Assembly: GCA_034401135.1 (NCBI GenBank)
Contig: JAWZSP010000008.1
Span: 1,674,001 to 1,738,000 of the forward strand
From: Volutella citrinella
Taxonomy: Eukaryota; Ascomycota; Sordariomycetes; Hypocreales; Nectriaceae
Direction: 5' to 3'
DNA: 64,000 nt
Below are positions 37,901 to 50,022 of this stretch, piece after piece (the first letter of the stretch is position 1; each line of letters opens with the position of its first letter). A model generated the notes under the pieces. That model saw only the letters and a program-made list of their open reading frames with translations, ran no database searches and had not been told where the DNA came from. Made by a program: the position numbers and the translations under genes.

Positions 37901-38999
37901 CCCGGGCTATCGATGCCCAGGCACGGGTATCCAAACAACTGCAGTCGCAGGAAGCCCGCTGCTGGTATGGGATTTCCTGAGGCGAAGATAGGGTAGCCAT
38001 TCCCGCGGATAGAGACCAGGGCAATTGTCATCGCAAAAACGACACTGCTCCGGGCGTGCATTGGAATGGCACCTAGGCACGGCAAGGCAAACGCTGCGCT
38101 GTCTTGCGATTTGTTTATTCTTGTCTCGGCAGAGCTTCAAGGCGACAGAGCCAAGATAGCTTCCCCGCCGGATGGAGCTCTACCAAGTCGGAGCTCCTAT
38201 CTCACAAGCACATATGCATCGCATTTGGTAGGGTGGTTGTTGAGATGGGTGTGTGCTGGGCGTGTCCAAGATACGGCTCAGCTTGCCCACCTAGCCTGGG
38301 AGCCTGCAGGCGTGCGCCTAGTGATAGGGCTGAGAACGGGAACGGGGGTAGACCAGACCACCCCACTACCTCCACTCTCCCCTGCTAGTCCTGCTCCCCG
38401 ATAGAACCCACCATTGCGAGGGCAGTTGGCATGCCGCATGCCCCCGCTGGCAGCCTGGCAGCCGCGCATCTCCGGGACGCTGGCTGGTCGCCTTGGCTAG
38501 CTTCGTACGTTTCCTATTACAGCTTAGGGCCGTTGGCAGCCCATCGCCATTCGCATCCCAGACGCTTCGGCCAGTGAAAGGAATTGCTGGAATGCCCTCG
38601 GGGGCTGGCCAATGACCTGGGCATGCGCCCCAGTGATGAGCCACAGGCGCGCTACATGTAACCTGAATAGGTTTAGTGTCGCGCTGTTGAGGTTGAGGTC
38701 ATTGTAACAGGTCCTTCATTCTCGATTGCTTCCTGCGTTCTATACAGCTTCACCATGTTCCGTGTTGTAAGAGAAGAAGCCATGTCCCGAGCTTCACGGG
38801 TGTAATGTAGCGGGCGCTGGTATTTGGAATGATTCCAGGGTATAGCTGGCTTTCGGGCGCCATCGGGTGCCGTGCCGCCGCCTCTTCATCAGGTATATAC
38901 CCAGCCACTGTTGCTTTTTCTAGCCGGCAGCGATCCGTGATCTCGCTGTATCGTAGCCGTAATTAGACGCAATCACTTTCAGGCCACGGTGTGCCACTG
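32000..38999. other. Gene desert, part 2
   Basis: No gene could be supported. Two T runs (T9 at 32509-32517 and T8 at 32530-32537) resemble RNA polymerase III terminators but have no convincing A and B boxes upstream. A triple tandem heptamer lies at 33078-33098. The DNA stays GC-rich throughout with stops in every frame. Confidence 0.55.
33078..33098. repeat. (CTTCAGC)3 tandem repeat
   Basis: Three perfect head-to-tail copies of CTTCAGC followed by a partial CTT. Isolated in the non-coding interval. Confidence 0.85.
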
Positions 39000-39170
39000 A
39001 CCGAACTGAGACCCTGACGGGCCTGTACCTACATGTTCGGCGCAAGTGATGGAGTGCTGCCATGCTCAGAAGGCTGGCGATGGTCCCGGCCCCACCGCTA
39101 CTAGAAACATGGGAGATGCTGGAAACTGGATATGAGCCCAAGCTTCATCTGCAGGTTGTCGACATCTTCG

Positions 39171-39190
39171 AGCACAGCACAGCACAGCAC
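39171..39190. repeat. (AGCAC)4 tandem repeat
   Basis: Four perfect pentamer copies in non-coding DNA. Confidence 0.9.
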
Positions 39191-41141
39191 GGATCATGCC
39201 CTGATCGATTCACTTAGTTACAGCGCCGGCCATCTGCAATGACCGACACATACCCGCTCACGCATCCTCCCACACTCAGATCGATGGACACGGTAGCGTT
39301 TCGGCGACATTTTGGTTGGAGCAGTTTGGGCAATGACATTCGCCAGCGGATGGAGTACCAAGAGTACCAGTGACCCTGGCAATAAAACATCTGGTCTTGG
39401 AGCACAGTTCACCGAGCTGCCCGCGGGACGATCGTCGCACGCACTGCACAGCCAGCAGTCGACTCCAATTCGGGAACGGATATCCAAGCGCCCGGGGCCA
39501 TATCTCAAGCCTAGACGCTTCGCCACAGCGCCGGGCTCCAGTGAGTCCCATCTTCTTTTGTTCGACGCTGTTTTCTGGCCAGGGTCCGTGTTTGTGCAGC
39601 ATAAAGCGACGCAGTAGCCAGTCATCCAGCGTCCCAGGCATGCTATTAGCTCCCGACCAAGCCACCACCTCCTGCACAAGGACTCAATAGTGGCTGGGGT
39701 TAAGGTGTTAGGTTATGCGCGGGGAGGTGTGGTCGCAGCGAGCTGCTGGTGGGGCAGGAACGAGGCTCTGCAAAGCTCCCTCCAACAGCATGCAGTGCTG
39801 CTGCCCCGCCGTACATAGCGTGCCTTGAAGGCGGCAGGCACACACCCCTCTCCCCTTCCAGACTCCACCCTCTGCCTTCCATTTTTTGGACCCCAATGTG
39901 CCGGGGTCCCGGCGACCGCCAGTTTAACGTGCAAGAGCAAGCTCGACAGCGTTGAAAAGGCGGAGGACCAGGGGAGGGCGTGCCAATTATCACCACCGCA
40001 CCCAAAGAGTCGTCGTTTCTCCCACACCCTCCCCTCTCTGCATCTGTCTTCCCATGCCAACGCCAGCAACTATCCAGCCACCACCCAATGCCAATGCCAG
40101 CATCCACCATCGCCAGTATTGTCCACGACCACGAGGAGTGACGTACCACGCGGTAAAGTGCCGCGCATTGCACCGACGGCCATTGCACCCGGCTGCACCT
40201 GCGTGCGCGCCGCAGAGAACAGAGCGCGCTTGGCGAGACAGTGGCAATGGAGGCTCTGTTGGTTTCCCTTCCGGTCCAACCACGCGCACGGGATTCTACA
40301 CGAAGCGAGTAACTGCACATCACGTTGCAGTTATGGACCGCTTAGGTATCCCGTCATGCTACGTACTTATTTACTACTTCTGCAGGCTCGTCGGTGGTTG
40401 AAAACGGTGTGTGTATTGGATTGACACATAGGCAGCCCGGGGCCAACCTTCCAGTCCGTCAGGATAATTACACTTGCCGTATGCCCTGGACTGTGGTTTG
40501 GCTTCCGTGTTGTGCATATGCCGGACCTTATCGCCGTCCGAGGCCGTCTATTTGTCCGTCGCACGTTGATTGTGCCGAAATCCGCTCTGAAGTCCGTACC
40601 CCAGCCGAAAATCGTCGGGACCGTATGAGTGCGAGGCACGGACAAACAGGACAGCCTTGTAGGCGAGATCAGGCCAGCTTGGACCCTGTGGGCCATGGAT
40701 CAGCAAGGCCATGTCCACCAACAATCCAATTCCGGCTTCAACAGCGACGATTCTAATGCGTGCACCACGCATCGTGCATTGTGCATCGGCATCGGCCATC
40801 GGCGCCGCATTGGCATGAATTTGGCATCTTTACCCTACAGAAGTACCTACTATGTGTTTCCAAGGGGAGGTCTATTGTGCGCTCCCCACAAGGGGGATCC
40901 TCCCGAAGGCGGCTGTGCATGTACCTGCAATGTCCATTGTTTTGAGATGCAGTCCTTATGCCAAATGAACTGTTTGGTGGGGATGGAGTTTGCGTTTGAG
41001 AATTTGATTCCCTGGTTAGGCTCCAATGTTGTCCATGACTCCATATTCCCCATGGCATGCAACACAGCCTTAATTGCCCCCTGTTGACCAGCAGCACCAG
41101 CTGTTGGCTATTGACTGTTGGTTGGCTGTCAGTCAGTTCAT

Positions 41142-41166
41142 TTGTTGTTGTTGTTGTTATTGTTGT
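41142..41166. repeat. (TTG)n microsatellite
   Basis: A GTT/TTG repeat interrupted once by TTA, in non-coding DNA. Confidence 0.85.
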
Positions 41167-43025
41167 CTCCGCATCATGACGCTGGTAGGCTATCTTCTCG
41201 TTCAGAGCGCGCCGACCAACCCCTTCTGGAAACAACATTCGCCCCCCCCAACTGCACTGGTATCCCATGCTGGTGAAGGACAGTTGTGGGAAAAGAACAC
41301 ATTCATGATTTGGACTTTTGCAATTAACCGAAGAAAGTTTAATTAACCGGTGCGGCCCTTTTGCTCAAGTTTCGGCTGAGCGCAATCACCTCCATCGGGT
41401 AGGCAGCAAAACGTCACCGGATTGAAGGACTCGATACGAACTTATTACGAACCATTTTACGGCTTGGTGACGTGGACTCGGATTGTGCAACCTTGCTCCC
41501 GCGATACGGCCGCGCCGGTGATTTCCTTTATTGTGGTCGCCCGAAGTCAAGCATCAACGGTGAGATGGCAAACATGCCATTCGCGCATGCTTCTCTCTCT
41601 CTCCACGTTTACGGGTGACCATGCTGTGCTCAATTGCTCACTAGCTGAACGTTTTCGCCTGGACGCCGCTTGCCGCCATCGTCAGCAGCTGTCGCCTCCA
41701 CGCTTGAGTGCTTACGTCGTGCCGAGAGAAGCGAGAGCAAGTTTCTATCTTTGTATTTGATCTTCAAAACTCTAACCTAGCATCCACCCCGGGGCCACGG
41801 CCCGATCTCTTGGTCCACTGTCCATTATCCCGCTGTCGTTGATGCTTATTCGACCGAAAACTGACAGCTAACGAAATGGGGGTGAATTGCCCTGTCCAAG
41901 CCTTGTGATCGACCCTTCGCCACAATGGGAAGTCGCCGAAAGGGCTCAGCCAGTCAAGCAACCGTGACAGTGCGCAAGTTCTACGACGCGCACGCTCGCT
42001 TTCGGCTACTGGGAATACCTTTCCAAGGCCGCCTTGTCATGGCGAGACCTCGGGGGGAGAGAGAAAAATCCACTCCTCCTGCCCTCGCCTGATGGCTTGC
42101 TCAAACCACGTTTTGGCTTGGGCTGAGTGGCTACATAATGAGACACAGAAGGCAACTACCTAGCCATCTTGAAACCCGTGGCACCTTTGTGAATCTTGCG
42201 TTGACACCCCTCCCTCTCGGCTTCTGCCTTGCGAGACACGGGAGGGAAACGCCCCGGGTCGGCATTCCCTTCGCCCCATGATGATGGGCTTGGCCTGACA
42301 CTAGGAGGCTCGTCGGTGGCATGAATTGGATCAGTTCCCATCCGCCGTAGGTGTTGTATGGTGGCATCGAAATGGTTCCTAGCCAGTGCCGGCTTGGCAC
42401 CGGATCGCCCACGGCCGTCGCTCGGCGGTGGATGACGCTAGGAGCTATGATGCTTTTAGCGGCCCATAAAGCCGTCGACTCAGATATCTCCGATGGTACT
42501 TGACTGACTTGAGCCATACGGTAAGCCATGGCAAACATTAGCAGCAAAACGGGCTGTCCTGGTAGCGTCGGTTGGCGAGTGGGATAACAAACTTGCTCGC
42601 AACAGCCTTTCCCTGCGCAAGCGTGGGATTGTTACACCGTCCCTGAGCTGAATGCGGCTTGGCATGACGAAACTAGCTACAGTCGCTAGCTCCAGTGAAC
42701 GCATCATTGGCCATGCACTGGCGCGAGGACTCATCATCAACTCCCGGGTAGGCGAGTCAGCACTCAATTTCATCCCATGCAGCATTCCCCGCGGACGACT
42801 GCCCCTGCATTGTCGTTGCCTGCTTCCTCTTCCGGTTCCCGGCTTGCGATCATGCCCGGCTACTGTCTTAGGGTGGGGCTCCTTCTGTGAGGTGTTGCCA
42901 TGAAGCTGTCCACAAAGCGTTGAGTTGATGGGGACTGGCAAGACTGGGAAGGCTCAGCCTCCCAAGGGATGATGATCCTAGTTGAGATCAACCCAAGCGA
43001 CGGAGTCGTCGGTCAACAGGCGCCA

Positions 43026-43042
43026 GAGCGCCCTAGGCGCTC
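43026..43042. repeat. 7-bp dyad GAGCGCC-CTA-GGCGCTC
   Basis: Perfect inverted repeat with a 3-nt spacer; possible protein-binding dyad or chance. Confidence 0.4.
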
Positions 43043-45199
43043 AAGCAGCCAATCGCGCAAGGATCCGTCGGTGATTTCCATAAACTCCGTGGAAAGGATG
43101 CAAGCTGGGTCGTAGCATACCGGTTATAGTCCTGGAGCTGCAGTAGCATTGGGTTGCGCACACCACGTGTACGCGTCCATCACCAATTCGCCGTCACTTG
43201 ACAAGTTGTCGAATCCTGTTCGAAATTGGGTAGCTCTTGGGGGCCAAAGTCGCTCTGAAACCGCCCCAGCTCCCTCGACTCCGAAAACTCCGGGGGAGCT
43301 GCCTTGCGCCCCCAATGTCGCACTTTCGGCGTGACGATTAGAGTGACGACGACTGGCCACAATCGTATTGCTTCTGGCGCGCTTGCACTTTGAGGAGGGA
43401 GGGCCTCATTGATACCATTCCCGCGCCCAATCAGGGGCATCCATCGACCGAGTCCTATGTGTCGGTGTGGCATCGACCGGGTCGTTGTTCCCAATGCGGG
43501 GAAGCTCTTGCGTTAGACAGTACTATGAGCGGCCATTTCGCATTGCACGGGTAGCAATCCTTTTGAATGAATCCTTTTTCAATGTCGGATTCAGCCTTGC
43601 AAGCTCAGGGGATGCTGACATCATGAGCACAGGAATTGGTACAGTACCTATCAGCTCAACCTTGGCAGCCCAACCCGTATGATAAGGGGGTGAACCATGG
43701 AGCTTGGTCTTCTGGGAAACGCACGATGTGGAAGATGCCATTGTTACTGGCTTCAGTATCTGAATGTACCTGGGACTGCGAAATTATTGTCAGGATATCG
43801 GTTTTGGATTGCAAGTCTTCTGTTGAAAGAAAGCAATCTTACATAGGCGCCGTAGTCGACAAGACCGCGGTCGACTCGTCCCCTTGCCGCAGTGACAAGG
43901 CTGAAGATAAAGCTGAAGATGTCGTTGTTTGTGGCGAGCGAGACAGCACGACGTTGGTGCTGGACATGATTAAACCAACCCATCCGCAAACACAATCAGA
44001 AATAATATCTCAGCCCTTTGCTAATGCGAATACACCTCCCCTTGGGCGATCCAGGGCTCCAGCTACGTAAATTTAGCCCATGCCCAGATTGCGTGAGTGA
44101 GTGTTTGAGTTGGTCGTCAATGGACCCAAGCTGCCAAGTCTATTTGCTGGCAACCTCTCTCACGAATGGACATGTCTATCGGTGATGGGTTTTGAAAGAC
44201 GGGTTGAACATTGCCATGGTCCGGGCTGTAGGCAATGCCTCTCTGAGCAGCTGAGCTTGCGAGACCAACGATCTGGGTTTATGTTGGTTCTTGGTATCAG
44301 CGTGGAGCAGTTGTAGTGGCTGGATACGATTCCATGTCATTGAAGTCCTGTCGTTTCCTTGGTCCTGGCTTCGCAGTCAGCTTCTCCCCTTGAAGGAGGC
44401 AAGATTAAAGGCCGTCTTGCCCTGGCTGCCACCATTTCTCGCCAGATGAGCTCGTAATAGCCAATGGAACTGGCTTGTCTAGCAATTGGTGAGCCGAGCC
44501 TGGGGTGATGGAGTTACTGGATGCTTTAACTACGTTGTGGGACACAAGCCCGACACGATCGTCTATTCTACGGGGAGACTAAGAAGTCTGGAGGCCCGCA
44601 CCGATGAACGAGAAGAGTTGAGGGCTTCTGTGATGGAGTTGAAACGCCATCTCGTTCAGAGAGCATGGGGTTGTGAGTGGGACGCTCGGCTCCAAATGGC
44701 ACGGCCAGTTAACCAGCTCCAGGTCACTCTAATAAAATCCAACAGCTCAAAGCTGTCTGTTGGCTTCCATCAGTCGCTGCTCCGTTGTCCGCGATAGATC
44801 TCGGCGTCGCTGGCTTCCATTCAACTGGGTGTAGGGTGGGTTGGTCAGTGAAACAGGCGGGGACAGCGGACACCCGCCCAACGCTACAGCGCTACAGCGC
44901 TGCAGGGGCCCAAGGCAGCTGAGGTAATCAGCATTAATCAGTAACGCTTAGCAATCGCACCTTCCCGCGTGCGCTGTTGCCCGGCGCGCTCGGCGAGGGA
45001 CGGCGGCGCTGGCTGGCCGGGGACGAGAGAGTTTCCAATCGCACCTCACCACGACGTAACCCGAAGGCTTCGAGGCTTGGGCTTGTCGCCAATTCGATTC
45101 GCCGGATTTGGGGTAGCTAGCCATCAATTGCGAAAGTTGCAGCTCCTTTTACCTACTTGCCCGCACCCCGCCCGCCCGCAGGCTTAGCAATTGCGTGCC

Positions 45200-46271
45200 A
45201 TGATGAAATCCGGACTCGGGCGTGTCGCCATCGCGGGCCGCCTGCCCCTCGGCCCCGTGTATAAGGCCCGCATCGCCAGTCTGCACACCAGCTCCCCATC
45301 CCAATTGCTTCGTTCCCTATCCTGCCCCTCCTCTCCTCGCTCTCATCGCTCATCACTCCCCTCATCCCTCAACCAGCAGCTCCAGCAGCGTCGCAAATAC
45401 TCAGAAGACATGTCGCGCCCTTCCGGCCTCATCGCCTCCAAGGGCATTGAGCTGCTCACCTGGTCCACGCCCAACGGCTTCAAGGCCAGCATCCTGCTCG
45501 AGGAGCTGCGCGAGGCGTACGGCCTCGAGTACGTCCACCAGGCCATCAACATTAGCCAGAACATCCAGAAGGAGCCCTGGTTCACCGCCGTCAACCCCAA
45601 TGGCCGCATCCCCGCCATCGTCGATCATGACAACGGCGACCTCGCCGTCTTTGAGGGCAACGCCATCCTCGGCTACCTGACCCGCAAGTACGACCCGGAC
45701 AACAAGTTCTCCTTTGCTGTCGATGACGACGACTACACCCGCGCCGAGGCCTGGATTGGCTGGCAGCACGGCGGCGTTGGGCCCATGTGAGTTGAGATGC
45801 ATCACCCACTTACACACACATCGTACTGACACCCACTACAGGCAGGGCCAGGCCGGCCACTTCACCCTCTTCGCAAAGGAAAAGATCCCCTACGGCATCC
45901 AGCGCTACGTCGGCGAGACGGAGCGCCTCTACGGCATCCTCGACGCCCACCTGAGCTCGCGAGACTACGTCGTCGGCCCCGGCCGCGGCCGCTACTCCAT
46001 CGCCGACATCGCCCTGCTCGGCTGGGCCAACTCGCTCGGCAACCTGGCCGTCTCCTACGACCAGTTCCCCGCCGTCAAGGCCTGGCTGCAGCGCCTCTAC
46101 GCCCGCCCGGCTGTCCGCCGCGGCTTCAACGTCCCTGCCCTGTCATCGGGCGGCGACAGGCCCCTGGCTCTGGATCCCGTCGATAGCAAGACGGCCAAGA
46201 GCAGGGCTGAGATCAAGGACCTCGTCGACGCCGCCAAGGCGCAGTACGGCTACGTGTACACGTCCCCCTGA
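45200..46271 (+). CDS. Nu-class (Ure2/YfcG-like) glutathione S-transferase
   Basis: Exons 45200-45786 and 45842-46271 close in frame to 338 residues. The thioredoxin-like domain begins after residue 80 with LLTWSTPNGFKASILLEEL, whose STPNG loop is the glutathione-contact motif of nu-class and Ure2-type enzymes. It continues with NPNGRIPAIVD (cis-Pro loop) and FEGNAILGYLTRKYD (gamma-glutamyl-binding). The all-helical domain follows, including YSIADIALLGWA, the N-capping box. Such enzymes reduce disulfides or peroxides with glutathione. The first 70 residues are Arg/Ser-rich and nearly free of acidic residues up to RRKYSED, like a mitochondrial presequence. A second in-frame ATG at 45410 (Met71, MSRPSGLIASKG) would give a cytosolic form of normal GST length. 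The frame upstream of 45200 has no earlier ATG. Confidence 0.92.
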
Positions 46272-47297
46272 GGAGGAGCATGACGAGACACGAACGAGGA
46301 GGAGGTGCCAATGGGGCAGGCCAGACAAGCAAGGACGGCTTCTTGATAGGTGAAATAGGACGATTTAGCATTGGAAACTGTACATAGGCCATCCATATAC
46401 CTACCTGCACACGTATCCCGTACTAGGCACAGGAAAACACTTACGTAGATAGTCTTACATTTGCACCTCTTCATTTCCTTGCCCTATAAAAGATACAAAG
46501 TCCTAATCAAACACCGTGGCTCTGATGCAAGACTCCCAATCCAACGCCTGAAAACACCTCCCACCGACGCCGCCCAGCCTGGCACTGGCGCGGAAATGAA
46601 CTCCGTCGTGGCACACACTTCACACTCCGTCTCTTTGTATCTCTCTCTCTCTCTCTCTCACCGTGCCTGTGAGAGTGTGTGTGTGGCCGCCACGTCCCCT
46701 CGTTGTGGTGTACCTTTCCCCATAGGTCCCCCCATATGGCGAGCCCAACGCTCTGCTTCCCTGATTCGCCCTGACATACATGAACCCTTCTTTTAATTCA
46801 CTCCCATCCTCTCGTGAGATTGATAATGTTGGACCCTGCCTCCCAAAAAATAATGACTCCAGATGGCCAAGACCTAAGCCACTAGTGATGAACGAGAAGA
46901 AAATAACCGGAATCAAGCCCAAAAATTCAAGTATTATGCAGAGAGGCCCGTGCCGCTTCACATATACACACACACACGAGTGCGACCCGTCGCCCTGGCT
47001 GAGCCAAGGTTGCCGGGCACCGAAATCAAGAATGCAAGCCCCGGTGCTGCCGACGTTGGCTGTCTGCGGGCTTCGTCTCAGAGGCAGCTTCAAACGCTTT
47101 CGTGTCGGTGCATGCCGCACCTTGGAGCGGACCGGGTGGTATGCGGGTATCGACGATGTAGAATGCTTTTAGTCCCTTCTTTGCTTTTCCAAATGCCGTG
47201 AAAATCACAACCGCCAAACGTCCCTGAATCGCCGTACCAATGCACAAGGGTGTTGTCACATGAGGGGTATCCTTCGTTCTAGCGTTCGTTTGCCGGC
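46272..47297. other. Convergent intergenic region (GST / rcd1)
   Basis: About 1 kb holding the 3' UTRs of two converging genes. It contains a (CT)n run at 46641-46659 and a CA-rich repeat near 46965-46977. A 130-codon ATG-started frame at 46780-47172 has no recognisable domain and lies where a 3' UTR is expected. Confidence 0.5.
46641..46659. repeat. (CT)9 dinucleotide repeat
   Basis: Perfect CT repeat in the intergenic region between converging genes. Confidence 0.9.
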
Positions 47298-48437
47298 TCA
47301 CATGTTGGACACGGCGGAGGAGCTGGGGTCGACGACGTTGTCCGAGAGGTTGATGAGAAGCTGGGCCAAGCAACGCTTGGTTGCGGCATCATCCCGGAGC
47401 ACCGAGGAAAAGGTTGCGTCTCGAAGAGGTTCGGGAAGGCACTGTCGAAGAGCCTCGCGGGCTCGGGCATTGTCGCTCAAGCTACGCAAATGATTAGTCA
47501 ACGGATCTCAAGGGGCCAGGTGTCGGGATTGGGCATACCGAAGGAAGCACCTAACAACGTGCTTGAGAAGACGTGCCGTCTGGGATTCAACAAGCTGGGC
47601 AACCATGTTGCTGAGGACAGTGCCAACGGCATAGAACCGCTCATAGGTGGCGCAAATGTAGTTGAGGCCATTGTCATCAAGAAGAATCTTCTGCACAATG
47701 AAGATGGCGACGGTCTTGCTAAGCTCCGAGCCTGTCTCCATGATGCGCAGGCACAGAGGGATGATCTCCGTAGTGAGGAGAAAGTTGATCACCTCGGACG
47801 AGTCGTTCTTAACCAGGGCGCCGATGACGCCCAGACTGGTCAATCGAAGGTACTCGAATGGTCGGGACTTGGAGGTGGTGTTGAGGAAAGGATAGAGAAA
47901 GAGGGGAATATGGGCTGCATAATGGTCAGCGACGGTGCAGAGCACTTTTGGGGGGATCACCGTACCGTTGAGGAACAGAGTCCTCGTATCATTGTGAGAT
48001 GCAACACACTGTAGGAGAGCGAGGGCGTTGCAGACTCGGTTCGACGCCGCAGCAGTCAGTTGGGAAGGGTTGAGGAGGGTGTAGACGGAGATGATCTCCT
48101 GCAGTAGCGAAGTCATGACACCTACGGGAAGAAGTCAAGTCAGCTCCATCCTTTACACATAGTCTCAAACGCTGCATGTCTTCAAGACAGGGCGGGATGG
48201 CATGGGCTTACCGAAGGAGTGCCACAGAATCAGGGCAAGCTCGGGTACCTGCTCTCGCTTCTTGCTGAGCTCCAGAAGGGCAGCCTCACGCGTGTTCTCG
48301 TTGAGCAGGTCGGCAATATAGGCCATGGTGCGTCGGTTGTCCTCGGAAACGTTGTCGTGGGCTGCATCCTGAGCATGGGCAGTCATCTGGCCACCGACAT
48401 TGGAGTGGGTGTTGTTGAGGCGGCTAAAGTGCTGTTG

Positions 48438-48470
<33 letters not shown>

Positions 48471-48635
48471 TTGCTGCTGAGCGGCGGCGGCTGCGGCGGC
48501 GGCGGCTTGTTGCTGTTGCTGTTGCTGAGCGTGAGAGTGGTGCTGTTGTTGCTGTTGCTGCTGATGCATCCAGGACGAGTCGGCGCCCTGGGGATTAAAC
48601 TGGTGATGTCCGTAGACGTGCGCCGCGGGCATCAT
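47298..48635 (-). CDS. rcd1: CCR4-NOT subunit CNOT9/Rcd1 (Caf40)
   Basis: Four minus-strand exons, 48635-48212, 48121-47966, 47914-47539 and 47481-47298, close in frame to 379 residues. The C-terminal ~285 residues are the highly conserved armadillo-type Rcd1 domain: [40 protein letters not shown], then [19 protein letters not shown], and [24 protein letters not shown]9 joins the CCR4-NOT deadenylase and recruits translational repressors; in fission yeast it is needed for sexual development. The N-terminus carries poly-Q 25-31, poly-Q 37-43, poly-A 44-52 and poly-Q 53-68, a prion-like extension. The start at Met1 (48635) is the first ATG; the frame is open further upstream but begins there only with TTG. 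All three donors (GTAAGC, GTACGG, GTATGC) and acceptors are canonical. Confidence 0.96.
48431..48575 (-). repeat. CAG/CAA and GCC repeats coding poly-Q and poly-A in rcd1
   Basis: Imperfect trinucleotide repeats. On the minus strand CAG and CAA are mixed, coding Q16 and two Q7 tracts, with an A9 tract between. The codon mixing limits slippage compared with a pure CAG repeat. Confidence 0.9.
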
Positions 48636-50022
48636 CTTGGGCGGCGGTGGGTTTTGCTGGGGGAGCGGGGAAGAGCCAGAGTGGCAGAGGCAGGGCTGCA
48701 AAATAGGAGAATCTGGGTTGACGGGATGATGTGGGCAAAGAAGCCGTGGTATGCGCGAGGAACGGAGATGTGCGATCGGGCGATGTGGCTATCGGGGGGC
48801 GGGTTGTTGATTCGGGACTCGAGAGATTTCGGAGAGGGTCAGCCGAGTAGAGGCGGGCGCAAGGCGGAAATGGAAACTGGTAGCAGCAGGGACAGCAGCG
48901 CGGGGCGGGCGGAAACGCGAGCGGCAGGGGCGGCGCCAATGCGTGTTTATATAGCGATGATGGACGCTTGTGCAGGCAAGCGCGCGTAGAGGCGACGTGA
49001 GGTCGCAGGGCTTGTGTTGGATAGAGGGTTGGCAGTCTTGGTTGAGGGTTGAGGTGCGAGAGACAAGTCACTTGTGTTGAAGTTGTGGTTGCGACTGCTG
49101 GGCACTGGGGCCAAAGAGGGACCCCATCGTCCCTGGCCATTGGCTGGATCTCCCATGTATCCACTCTGGCTATCTGGGTAAGGGCCAGCCAAGCCTGCTC
49201 TGGCCAACGTGCTGCTACCTGCCGCATGGAATTCAGGCATGGCGGAAAATGTGGCGGCAGGTAGAGTGACTTTCTGCGCGGAATCGAGATAGGTACCACT
49301 TGGTTGCAACCCCACTGCCAAACTGCAATGAACGGTACATCTAACCCTCGAGATGGTCGAGTACCTCCACATCCCACGTCGGGCAGGTGCTTGCAGCCCA
49401 GTCCAGCCTCGTCTCGATTTGAGCCTCCCTCAGCCTCGGCTCCCAAGCTCATCTTTCCTCCACCTGCCCCCCTCCCTTGAAGAATGAAACAAGCGCACAG
49501 AGTGATGGGCGATCTAGGTGGCCTTAGATAGTCTCTTGCTCCAGACACCATATCCATCCACGAGTGGTCGGCCGAATAGGCTGGTGAACGGAGGAGGTAA
49601 ATTGATCTCATACATCACCACTTGCACATTCACGACTGCGGCGGGACCATGGAGAATTCCAAGCAAAAACATCACCCCACTTGCCGATTAAAATTGCTTT
49701 GCTCCCTCTGAGCACTACCTTCCCAGGTCCTTTATCTTCTGACGCTGTCTGCTATGCATTGCCGCTGTATGTGCTCATCCGTGCCCATTGCAACCGTGCT
49801 GCTCAAAGAAAGCCACCCGCATATCTCCTATACAAACAACATAATGCTTCCCGGCTCTCTGCTTCGTCTGCTCCATTGAGCTGCCATGTGCAGCTAAAGG
49901 GTCCCACGCCAGCACCAGGCCGAGGTGCATCTCTTGCTCGCTTCCTCTCTCCGGAACAAAAGGGGGGAAAAAACTATTTACCATATGGCCCGCTGGCCAA
50001 AATAAAATTATCGGGTCCCTCC
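48636..50022. other. Intergenic region, rcd1 promoter and kin1 3' UTR
   Basis: About 1.4 kb. The rcd1 leader and promoter occupy the left side and the kin1 3' end the right. An open frame of 338 codons on the minus strand (48595-49611) starts in the rcd1 leader, overlaps its first codons in another frame, and has Pro/Ser/Cys-rich noise. The octamer CTAACCCT occurs once at 49341-49348. Confidence 0.5.

Larger units (their letters stand above)
39000..45199. other. Gene desert, part 3 (GST-proximal)
   Basis: No gene supported. The stretch from about 41 to 45 kb is somewhat less GC-rich than the rest and includes (AGCAC)4 at 39171-39190, a GTT-type repeat at 41142-41166 and a 7-bp dyad around CTA at 43026-43042. 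Open frames of 100-144 codons at 43636-44070 and 44486-44797 begin at TTG and show no domain. The last few hundred bases should be the GST-gene promoter. Confidence 0.5.

Noticed and set aside
43636..44070. 144-codon frame in the desert
   Set aside because: Begins at TTG, has no domain or signal peptide, and has no splice-compatible partner exon.
18670..46450. Apparent abundance of TACGTA palindromes
   Set aside because: About 14 were counted over the window, close to the chance expectation of roughly 15 for a 6-mer in 64 kb.
46780..47172. 130-codon ATG-started frame between GST and rcd1
   Set aside because: Lies in the convergent 3' UTR region, contains CA-repeat-derived residues and no recognisable motif.
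49341..49348. CTAACCCT, considered as a telomerase RNA template
   Set aside because: Only 8 bases match; a template for TTAGGG repeats is normally about one and a half units and is followed by A rather than C. No pseudoknot or other core element was recognised. A longer match near 17885 lies inside the CIA30 coding exon.
48595..49611. 338-codon minus-strand frame upstream of rcd1
   Set aside because: Overlaps rcd1 codons in another frame; translation is Pro/Ser/Cys-rich noise and it occupies the expected promoter and leader.
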